Shown one piece after another: positions 22,145 to 32,040 of a stretch of DNA of 64,000 bases. The stretch is taken from NCBI GenBank assembly GCA_929113105.1, contig OV816031.1:76102441-76166440 (forward strand). Direction: 5' to 3'. The translations under genes were made by a program, and so were the position numbers. The notes under the pieces are model-generated. The model had not been told where the DNA came from, did no database searches, and saw only the letters and a program-made list of their open reading frames with translations. The stretch is from Agrypnus murinus. Its lineage: Eukaryota; Arthropoda; Insecta; Coleoptera; Elateridae. The number at the start of each line of letters is the position of its first letter. The first letter of the stretch is position 1.

Positions 22145-23121
22145 CAATATTTCATACTTCAGATAATACAATAAAATCAAAATTAATTTTAGATTCATTT
22201 AATAATATACACAATTCATCAAAGTTTTTGGCGATGCTTCTTATATTTGTATGAAATAATAGTAAGCGTGTTTTACTTGTTGCGTTATTGAAAAATTTTT
22301 GTTTAAATTCCGAAATGTTATTTAAGAAGTGAGTATTAATAATATCAGATTCAATATCATTAGTTAAATTTTCAATGTTCGTGTTTACCATAAGTAAAAA
22401 TAGAAAATAATTATATAAGTGATATCTTACCTATTGGAAAATCCAACAAAAGATAAGAAGCCTAACCAAAACAGAAATCTTATGCGTCACCAGAAACATT
22501 CATCTTCTTTTGCAGATCTTCCTCGCATGTAATTCTTACTACAGGATTTTCGTTGTTCTTTCTAATCAAAATCTTACCATTTTTTACCCAAACATACTGA
22601 AATCCTTTGAGGCGAACCTATTCCTTGGATTTTCTTAGAAGTTGTTTATTCTCGAAAGTTAAATAATATAATAATAATAATAATAATAATAACTACTACA
22701 ACCCATAGCCTAAACCAAGGCCCCAGAAGCTATAAGCTTGTGCGGGAGGGAGGGGGCGATTATTATTATTATGTAGGCCCAATGTGCAGCTGCAGCCGAC
22801 TTACAGATGAAACAGCGCAAATCCCACATTTGTGTCACAGCTAAGGAAAACTGCAGAAAACCTTAACCAGATCTGCCGGCACAGGTAGTCGATCGCGGGC
22901 CGCTTGGGTGAAAGTCCGGCACGCCAGACATTACACTACCAAGGCTGTTCATTAATATAAATTTCTTCACCTAATGCTTGCCCTGGTATTTTGTTGTTGG
23001 TGATTATTAATGCTCTTTTCTCAACCAGCATATCTCTTTCGATGCGAGTAAAAAACTGCGCAACAATGGACGGATAAGCATTATTCTTATTCTTTGGTAA
23101 ACGATGTGCAATTTCAACATC
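22145..23121 (-). pseudogene. Minus-strand LINE fragment: ORF1 end, SINE, ORF2 start
   Basis: Read on the minus strand, 23121 to 22950 encodes the EIAHRLPK...YINEQ part of ORF1, interrupted by SINE copy 2 and resumed at 22658-22484 (TFENKQLL to the ORF1 stop). About 90 nt later, an ATG at 22391 opens ORF2: MVNTNIENLTNDIE ... LLFHTNIRSIAKNFDELCILL ... FDFIVLSEV, the N-terminus of an AP-endonuclease domain. It is cut off at about 22150. Gene order ORF1 then ORF2 is normal for the element. Confidence 0.75.
22659..22944 (-). mobile_element. tRNA-derived SINE, copy 2
   Basis: Reverse-orientation copy of 21153-21427 with the same B-box-like GATCGACTACC-type segment (one variant base), the same GGCCCGCG context and a longer (ATT)n tail. 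It is inserted at the identical LINE position. Confidence 0.75.
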
Positions 23122-25190
23122 AATTTCAAAGGACCCCGCAATAATCTTATGGAAATTGGGTTTCGGTCAAATTTTCTGAATTTTGATATGTATATTTTGT
23201 CATCCTGAACAAAAGTCTCCATGGGCACAAAGCTCCAAATTCAATATTTTGGCAGCTACGGAGCTCCAAAGCTCCACAGATCCGTTACAAAACTATTCAT
23301 TTTTAATACTATTTATAAATGTCAAAAGCATATTTTAATTATTTAAATATATAAGTTTATGTTTTTGAGGTCGCTGAATTCAATTCTAATGTCAGATTGG
23401 AAAAATTGACAGTTGACAGCTGTCAATTAATTGTCAAAGTAGAATAAAAAAGTAAATATTCTCTTTTGACATTGAAAGTTGATGTTTTTGAGGTCGCTGA
23501 ATTCAAATCTGATGCCAGATTTGAAAAATTGACAGCTGTCAACTGTCAATTTTTCCAATCTGACATTAGAATTGAATTCAGCTACCTCAAAAACATAAAC
23601 TCTTGATGTAAAAAGCGAATATTTACTTTTTTATCCTGCATTGACAGTGAATTGACAGCTGTCAACTGTCAATTTTTCAAATCTGACATCAGATTTGAAT
23701 TCAGCGACCTCAAAAACATAAACTCTTGATGTAAAAAGAGAATATGTACTTTTTTATCCTACTTTGGCAGTGAATTGACAGCTGTCAACTGTCAATTTTC
23801 CAAATCTGACATCAGATTTGAATTCAGCGACCTCAAAAACATAAACTCTTGATGTAAAAAGAGAATATGTACTTTTTTATCCTACTTTGGCAGTGAATTG
23901 AGAGCTGTCAACTGTCAATTTTTCAAATCTGACATCAGATTTGAATTCAGCGACCTCAAAAACATAAACTCTTGATGTAAAAAGAGAATATTTACTTTTT
24001 TATCCTACTTTGACAGTGAATTGACAGCTGTCAACTGTCAATTTTTCAAATCTGACATCAGATTTGAATTCAGCGACCTCAAAAACATAAACTCTTGATG
24101 TAAAAAGAGAATATTTACTTTTTTATCCTACTTTGGCAGTGAATTGACAGCTGTCAACTGTCAATTTTTCAAATCTGACATGAGATTTGAATTCAGCGAC
24201 CTCAAAAACATAAACTCTTGATGTAAAAAGAGAATATTTACTTTTTTATCCTACTTTGACAGTGAATTGACAGCTGTCAACTTTCAATTTTTCAAATCTG
24301 ACATCAGATTTGAATTCAGCGACCTCAAAAACATAAACTCTTGATGTAAAAAGAGAATATGTACTTTTTTATCCTACTTTGGCAGTGAATTGACAGCTGT
24401 CAACTGTCAATTTTTCAAATCTGACATCAGATTTGAATTCAGCGACCTCAAAAACATAAACTCTTGATGTAAAAAGAGAATATGTACTTTTTTATCCTAC
24501 TTTGGCAGTGAATTGAGAGCTGTCAACTGTCAATTTTTCAAATCTGACATCAGATTTGAATTCAGCGACCTCAAAAACATAAACTCTTGATGTAAAAAGA
24601 GAATATTTACTTTTTTATCCTAATTTGACAGTGAATTGACAGCTGTCAACTGTCAATTTTTCAAATCTGACATCAGATTTGAATTCAGCGACCTCAAAAA
24701 CATAAACTCTTGATGTAAAAAGAGAATATTTACTTTTTTATCCTACTTTGGCAGTGAATTGACAGCTGTCAACTGTCAATTTTTCAAATCTGACATGAGA
24801 TTTGAATTCAGCGACCTCAAAAACATAAACTCTTGATGTAAAAAGAGAATATTTACTTTTTTATCCTACTTTGACAGTGAATTGACAGCTGTCAACTGTC
24901 AATTTTTCAAATCTGACATCAGATTTGAATTCAGCGACCTCAAAAACATAAACTTATATATTTAAATAATTAAAATATGCTTTTGACATCTATAAATAGT
25001 ATTAAAAAAGAATAGTTTTGTAACGGATCTGTGGAGCTTTGGAGCTCCGTAACTGCCAAAATATTGAATTTGGAGCTTTGTGCCCCGGGAGACTTTTGTT
25101 CAGGATGACAAAATATACAACATATCAAAAATTCAGAAAATTTGACCGAAACCCAATTTCCATAAGATTATTGCGGGGTCCTTTCCTCGT
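23122..25190. mobile_element. Foldback-type element with long arms built of 123-bp repeats
   Basis: The outer 230 bp or so of each side are inverted copies of each other (23122-23365 against 24940-25190), both containing AAAGGACCCCGCAATAATCT or its complement and CGGATCTGTGGAGCTTTGGA. Inside are 123-bp repeats: two in one orientation on the left (phase points 23371, 23494) and twelve in the opposite orientation on the right. This layout matches known Foldback/Galileo elements, whose arms are made of tandem repeats. No transposase lies within. Confidence 0.75.
23581..24950 (+). repeat. Twelve-copy 123-bp satellite with 615-bp higher-order period
   Basis: The marker GCGACCTCAAAAACATAAAC recurs at 23581 (variant), 23704, 23827, 23950, 24073, 24196, 24319, 24442, 24565, 24688, 24811 and 24934, always exactly 123 bp apart. 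Variants GAATTGAGAGC and GACATGAGATT each recur 615 bp (five units) later, so units 2-6 and 7-11 form two higher-order copies. Each unit contains palindromes TTGACAGCTGTCAA and TCTGACATCAGA. Confidence 0.9.
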
Positions 25191-25579
25191 TGATATTATT
25201 GAAAATGATGATGGTTACCTGGAAGACCACTTAATGTTGCAACAAGACGGAGCCCCACCGCATTATGCACGGGCTGTTAAGGAATCTTTGGACAGGATAC
25301 TTCCTGGACAATGGTGTGGGGTGGAGAGGTGCTATGGACTGGTCGGCCAGATCTCCAGATTTAAGTCCGATCGACTTTTCCCTGAGGAGCCACTTAAGAA
25401 TCAAAATGTATTCAACGGAACCGGAGTCTCTGGACGAGCTGAGACGACATATTGTTGAAGAATGCCCTCAAATAATCTTACAAATGCTTCAAAGTGTAAG
25501 GACTCGTTTTGAACAAAACTTGTACATTTGTATGGAAGCTGGTGATATACGAGTACATTTCAAACAATTAATAGACTAA
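25186..25579 (+). pseudogene. Second DD41D mariner-type transposase fragment
   Basis: C-terminal part only. The first frame (to about 25310) gives LMLQQDGAPPHYARAVKESL with the second catalytic Asp; the next frame gives WSARSPDLSPIDF with the third Asp (41 residues apart when joined) and a tail RTRFEQNLYICMEAG ... KQLID. The start is fused to the foldback arm at 25186, whose last bases read on in frame as RLLRGPF. It is related to but clearly different from the copy at 15.6-16.7 kb. Confidence 0.75.
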
Positions 25580-26181
25580 TAAAGTTTTTCTAACATTTGA
25601 CAGTGTTCCTGCTTTTTTTAATGTACTGTCTAAACTCTTTTTATCTGAATAAATAATGAGCGCTTTTGCAACTTGAATCTTGAATATCTAGAAAACAAAC
25701 TGATGGGATTTTAAGTTTTAGTTGTGTTGTATTCAGGAGGATTTTATTGAAGATGTCTCCCTCGAAAACAAAGTTGACGTGTCTGTGCTTATTAAAATCA
25801 ATTTTAATTACCCGAAAACTTGTTTGTTTCGTTTTCAAGAACTGAGGTTTTCGGTGTTAATGGAAATTTTTACTAAATTCATAACTGTAATGACATAAAT
25901 AGACAGCTAAAGATTAATATTTGTTAAGCTTTTTATATTTGCTCTGTCGTAATTTTTCGTAAAAATAATTAAATGAGCGTATTAAAACTTTTTTTGTAAA
26001 TAGATAAATTTGTATGTATAGGATTTACAATCTGTCATTTATTTACCCAATATGTAAAAATAGAGTGACAAGAAAAGATATTTTAAAAAGCTGTACCATA
26101 TTTTCTTTGTTATTAAATAGGCTTAACGTGCATATAAATACACAACTAGTTTTAGTAAACATAAATAAGTAAGTACACTAT
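25580..26181. other. No gene seen
   Basis: AT-rich spacer between the transposase fragment and the next foldback element. Confidence 0.4.
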
Positions 26182-27888
26182 TAGTAGAGTCAATTTTTGC
26201 ATTAAGTTCTTATTTTTTACTATCTAAAGATAGAGACTTGAAATTTTTTGTAATGCTTTCAGTGCTGTACCAATATAAAATGTTATGTTAAAAATGGGGG
26301 CACGCCCCCTCGGGGGGTTGAAACCCCCATTTTGTACCCCTAATTTAATAATGCAACCAAATTGAGCGAGATTTATGTTGGGAGAGTTCTTGGGATCACT
26401 AATTATGAATCCAATGAGAAAATCGAAAAATCCAAAATAGCGGACCCAAAATGGCGGTCCTAAAATAACGGCATTTGAGATTGAGAATGCGATTTACGAT
26501 TTTAGAGAAAAACTCAAAAAGTGCTTAAAATGTAATTTTGCAAAGGAATACACTATTTTGGTTACCTTATTATGTAACACCTTCGATCTGCCCTAGTAGT
26601 AGGGTCAATTTTTGCATTATGATCTTATTTTTTAATATCTAAAGATAGAGACTTGAAATCTTTTGTAATGCATTCAGTACTGGACCAATATAAAATGTTA
26701 TATGTTTAAAATGGGGGCACGGCCCCTCGGGGGTTGAAACCCCCATTTTAAACTGCCAATTTAATAACTCGGGAAGTTTTCAATCAACTTAAGCGAAATT
26801 CGTGTTTGAGGGGTTTCTGGGGTTCCTGATTATGAATCCAATGAGAAAATTAAGAAACACAAAATGGCAGACCTAAAATGGTGGTCTTTAAGATTGGAAA
26901 TGCGATTTACGCCGTTTCTATTGATTTTAGAGAAAAGTTCAGAGAGTCAAAAAGTGTTTAGAATGTGATCTTGTATAGGAATACACTATTTTAGTTACCT
27001 TATTATGTAACCCCCTTCACTCTCCCCTAGTGGGCTTCTCAGTAGGGAAGAGTGAATGAGTTACATAATAACGTAACCGGAATTATGTATTCGTATGCAG
27101 AATCACATTCTAAACACTTTCTGACTTTTTGCATTTTTCTCTAAAATCAATAGAAACGGCGTAAATCATCTTTAATCTAAAATACCGCCATCTTCAGAGA
27201 CCTCAAATCAGTGACCTCAAATCTCCCTCCAACATAGTTTTTGCTCAACTTGGTTGAAAACTTTCCGAGTTATTAAATAGGGAGTTTAAAATGGGGGTTT
27301 CAACCCCCCGAGGGGGCGTGCACCCATTTTAAACATATTACATTTTATATTGGTCCAGTACTGAAGGCATTACAAAAAATTTCCAGTCTCTATCTTTAGA
27401 TAGTAAAAAATAAGAACTTAATGCAAAAATTGACCCTACTACTAGGGCAGAGCGAAGGGGTTACATAATAAGGTAACCAAAATAGTGTATTCCTTTGCAA
27501 AATCACATTTTAAGCACTTTTTTACTCTTTAAGTTTTTCTCTAAAATCAATAGAAACGGCGTAAATCGCATTCTCAATCTCAAATGCCGTTATTTTAGGA
27601 CCGCCATTTTGAGTCCACCATGTTGAATTTTTCGATTTTCTCATTGGATTCATAATCAGCGACTCCAAGAACCCTCCCAACATAAATTTCGCTCAATTTG
27701 GTTGCGTTATTAAATTAGGGGTACAAAATGGGGGTTTCAAACCCCCGAGGGCCCGTGCCCCCATTTTAAACATATAACATTTTATACTGGTCTAGTACTG
27801 AAGGCATTACAAAAGATTTCAAGTCTCTATCTTTAGATAGTAAAAAATAAGAACTTAGGCATATTTTTTGCAAAAATTGACTCTACTA
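26182..27888. mobile_element. Compound foldback palindrome of four related units
   Basis: The left end TAGTAGAGTCAATTTTTGCA and the right end TGCAAAAATTGACTCTACTA are inverted repeats. Each half holds two head-to-tail units of about 420-450 bp (26182, 26595; inverted at about 27050, 27430). Each unit has an AAAATGGGGG...CCCCCATTTT hairpin, AATGAGAAAAT and TTACCTTATTATGTAAC. The centre is near 27035 (CTTCACTCT ... AGAGTGAATG). No ORF. Confidence 0.75.
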
Positions 27889-28297
27889 TATTGTGAGATA
27901 GTATTTGCGAAAATAGTATCAGAGCAGTATCGCTATCATATCAGAATCTGAGTATCAGAGCAGTTTAGTTGATACAAAACGGGAAAGTGATGTTAAATTA
28001 AGTGTTAATTATGTATAGGTTGATTGATTATTGTGAGTTAATAATAATAGTGACTAGAACCCTTGTGCAAGTTCCAGTGCATATAAATTGATCCAATATG
28101 AGAATAGTATATTACATGCTGAGTTTTTTATTTATTTATTTAACAGAGTTATTAATTTATTATTAATTTATTATTATTAATAATTATTATTAATATTAAT
28201 TAATAATTAATATTAAGTTATTAAAGAGTTGGTAAAGAACATCTTTACAAGCCAAGCGACATTGCGAGGCTTGGAAATTTTTCCAACCAATCATATA
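27889..28297. other. No gene seen; AT-rich
   Basis: Includes a TAATTATTAATA-type low-complexity tract at about 28130-28225. Confidence 0.4.
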
Positions 28298-28586
28298 TAT
28301 GTTACGGTAAAAGTGCAAAGAGCGGTAAATGTACACATTTGCCTAGTTGGTAAATGTAAAACGACCTTTTAATAGTAGAAGTTTGAATACTAACAAAACT
28401 TATTAATTAGATTATAATCACTTATTAACCAATAACCTAACCTAGAATGTTAGATTACTGTTAGAATTTAATATTAGGTTATTTTTAAGCTGTATTATTT
28501 TCTTTTATTGTCACGTTTACCGGAACATGTACACATTTACCGGTAAATGTGTACATTTTCCGAATATGCACTTTTACCGTAACATA
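28298..28586. mobile_element. MITE with GTTACGGTAAAAGTGCA ends
   Basis: 28298-28317 (TATGTTACGGTAAAAGTGCA) is exactly inverted at 28567-28586. Subterminal GGTAAATGTACACATTT-like sequence is also inverted. 289 bp, no ORF. An extra internal palindrome (TTTACCGGTAAA) lies at about 28536. Confidence 0.8.
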
Positions 28587-28719
28587 TTGCGATGATATGG
28601 ATCATCTATTTGAAAATTTCATGAGTTTACGACATATTAAAAATATTCAATAGGCTACGATAGGTATTGGATTTAGCCAGATAGCATTTATACAATTATT
28701 CATGCAACAAATGAAAGGA

Positions 28720-28870
28720 TGTACTATTGGTTTCATAATGATCTAGGACACCAAGGCTAATATGATGCTATTTTATTCATTTTTTTCAGTATAAATGCAT
28801 AGGATAAAATAATAAAAACTAGCATCAAATTAGCCTTGCTGTCCTAGATCATTATGAAATCAATAGTACA
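28720..28870. repeat. Near-perfect hairpin, 51-bp stem
   Basis: 28720-28770 and 28820-28870 are complementary with three mismatches in 51; pairing continues into the 49-nt loop region (TTTTATT/AATAAAA). It could be a palindromic MITE or, if transcribed, a long small-RNA hairpin. Confidence 0.7.
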
Positions 28871-31800
28871 TGCTAGGACAGTAGTTTTATTCATGTTAAA
28901 GGCTACATGCTTGATTATAGACAGTTTTATCAAGTAGAAATAGAAAAAAATAGGACCATGATAGGTGTCGATAATATTTAACCTAAAGGAATATCAATTG
29001 ATTTGATTGTTTTGTACTAAAACATGATGCATGTAGCGTGGGTTACATGTTAGGATAGTTTTCCATTCTTTATCGAAGATTTTTATCTTTTCTTAAATTT
29101 GATGTGCCGATGATTGGGATCGCAGATAGTATTTTTATTATCCTAGTAAGCTGAATCAGTTTCGGGATTATATTTCACTAGAAATATGTAAAATAGGTCA
29201 TTATTATGATGTCTATAAAAGTACATTTAACTTACTAATTCCTGTAATTAAAGGATTTGTATAACTTATTAAGAAAATCAGCTGTTTTAGATATGTTGGA
29301 GGTTTTCCAAATTTTTATTTTAATGGAACATTTTTCACCGGTGTTTGAATACAAGCACTTGGAGTACAGTCCTCCAAGTGCTAGACAAGTTTGAGTATAA
29401 TATGATTTCATTTATGTTAATATTTGTGTAGGATCTTGTATAGCATCGTTGAATTCCTAAAACGAACAAACAGATTTTTCATTTTTTTTTTATTGTAAAT
29501 ATTTTCCTATGTAAATTTTATATGTATGAGTTACCTTAGGTAGCCATGTAATCATTTCTTGTGCAAGTGTAGCTGGAGTCAATGAGTTTTAATTGTAATT
29601 AAGTTTTAATGAGATTGTTTGGCCGTTGGTCGTTTTTGTTAATTTTCTCAGTTAATGTTAATTTTAAGCTATAAGTGTCTTATGTTGTTTTAATCGTTAT
29701 TTTGCCAGCTACATTTCTGTTTTTTTTAGATTTAAGATTAATGCTAATTATGAACACACGTTTTCCGTTAGTGACGTCACGAATGTAGTGATTAGATCTT
29801 GTTTATGGAATTTTGTCTTAGTTGTCAATTGTTTTGGTAAAACTTATAAAAAGGCCAGGAAAAATTAACAAAATTAGTAGAAAAAAACGCATTGGTAGAA
29901 TCCACGTCGACTCGTGCAAGAATTTGCTAAAATAAAGTAAGGTTGAGTCATAACCACATGTTTTGATAAAACATACGTCGAATGTAAACAAAGCATTTAT
30001 GGAATAGTTACCTGTTTATAAAATAAAGAAGAAATATTTCCACATATAAACAATTATTTGGGATTGTAAATATTATTATAAACAATATAAAGAAGATCTA
30101 TTTAAAGGTTTAAAAAAATCGATTTATTTGGAAGATCGATCAGTTGTCTATTGGAAACAGTCGGTATCACCAACAATGCAAGTGGAATAAATTTAAATAA
30201 ATTTTAAAAAGGATCCGGATTATATACAAGGTATTTCAAAGGTGAAAGATTTTGTTCACATAAAGAACTTGAAAGTTATAAAGACAATTTTGTTTAAATC
30301 TAGAATTTGAATTTTCTCACTTTGAATTGTTTTCAAATAACAATTAAACAATTTTGAATTTATTTATTATCAAAGATAATTCAATTTAGTTTAACAAATT
30401 CATTTAGCATCTGTAAATAATTATTTTATTGGCCGATAAATTTATTTTATGTTAGTTTGTTGAAGTGGATACCAGTTTCAACCCCCATTTTCAGGTTGTA
30501 ACTAAAACCTAAAACACTTGCGCAAACTTTAGGAAGATTTTCCTAATTTTGAATTTCTTTTAGTTAAACATTTGTGCTGTGTGTTTATTTTGAATTTTGA
30601 TTTTCGTTTTAACCACAATAAAAATAAAAATATGTGTTTGAATTAACTCATGTTTTTATTTGATGTTCATACAACTATCCATTGTTCTTATCTTCATACA
30701 GAGTTTATGTTCCTGTCGTCTAGCTGCAGAAGTCCAAATGCTTTGGTAGTAAGTCTCGTTCCAGGTACAGGAATTATTAAGGTTGAAGTAAATACTTTTA
30801 TCTCATGCTCTATTAATATAAACCTGAGTCAGCTTAAAAGGGTAAACGAAATTTACTGCATGATATTTAATTTTAAATTGACCTTGTGTTGGTGTTCATC
30901 GCAATATATTGTTGTTTTATTTTGTGGTAATAAAAATTTATACAAAAATAATAAACATTATATAATCAAATTTTTATTAAATTGCATCTTTTAAAATATA
31001 ATTCAGCGAGTAATCTCGTTTTCTAAGTGCATAGAGTAGCAAAAATATTCCAGGTACCAGTTATTTATTGAACAGTCCTCGTATCATAATAATTTTTATT
31101 TAAATAAATGATCGGAATAAAAGAGTTTAAAATCAGACTAAGCAATTTAAAGCAAGAAACTTTTATTTTTATTAAAAATATAAATACATTGGTAATTATG
31201 AAAATACTATGCTGTAGATAACATTATAATTTATAATAATTATGTTAAGGAACAGGAAAATTTTGTGTTGTTTATAATGTGTTTGAATTCTTCGAAATTA
31301 AATAACTGCTATTGACCTAGGAAAAGGTAAAAGATTAAGAAATGAAAATAAAATTATTATCAGTCTGTTTTGGGAAAGGTTAGAGAAGGCATGTGCACGC
31401 TAGAGTGCAGACATGCATTTAAAAATGTATTATTTAAATTATTGCTAAAATGAATGCAAAAATACTAATTATGTTTAAAAGAAGAATATTGTTTGAAAAT
31501 TGAAGTAGAAGTAATAAATTTATAATAATAAATTCGTTAAGTGAGAAATTCCAGTGATTAAAAGAAAAGTTTAAGGTTTTAAAAAGGAATCTACGGAATA
31601 ATTTGTCGTATAATCATGAATGATTATTTTTTGGGTATTAACAAATTAAGTTATATATAATTTATAACAACCACAATTGGGTTTAATTAAAGTTTAGTTT
31701 GTAAAGTTGTTAAAGGAGGAGGATATTTACAAGTATTTATGAAATAAAATGTTGATTTCTGCTTAACTAAAGTGTATTATTGACGTCATAGAGGAAGTCC

Positions 31801-31880
31801 TAAATAGGTCATTGTTGAATTTACCTAAATAAAAAAAAGAATTAATCATAAAAAAAAGAAACAGCAAATAAAAAAAAATT
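28871..31880. other. Long AT-rich stretch, no gene recognised
   Basis: 29750-29960 has an LTR- or promoter-like look: GTGACGTCAC palindrome at about 29770, TATAAAAAGG at 29846 and AATAAAG at 29932. No flanking retroelement domains. The ORF at 30650-30994 has no family motif. Confidence 0.35.
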
Positions 31881-31889
31881 CCTTCTAAA

Positions 31890-32040
31890 GTACTTACCAT
31901 AGTTTTGTGTCTGGTAATGAGCATCTTGTACCTCATCTTTGGTGTGCTTTTCAACAATCGGGGAAAGGAGCCGTTCCAGTACCATTATCCAGCAGTAATC
32001 GCATGGGGGAAGGTGATTACGCAATACAGTTCAGCATCTT
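31890..32040 (-). other. Possible small exon (minus strand), unknown
   Basis: A GC-richer patch in AT-rich DNA. On the minus strand an open stretch with RNHLPPCDYCWIMVLERL and KHTKDEVQDAHYQTQNYG runs straight into GTAAGTACTT, a strong splice donor, at about 31896. No family recognised; the opposite strand is also open, so coding is uncertain. Confidence 0.2.

Larger units (their letters stand above)
20975..23121. repeat. Inverted duplication of LINE ORF1 plus SINE (arms about 685 bp)
   Basis: 20975-21657 is repeated in opposite orientation at 22432-23121, including the same SINE at the same base of the ORF. The arms look about 97 percent alike by eye. The spacer is 21658-22431. The minus-strand arm continues into LINE ORF2, which the plus-strand arm lacks. 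Confidence 0.85.

Noticed and set aside
23345..24960. Regularly spaced repeats resembling a CRISPR array
   Set aside because: The 123-bp units are contiguous and nearly identical along their whole length, with no unique spacers, and the DNA is eukaryotic.
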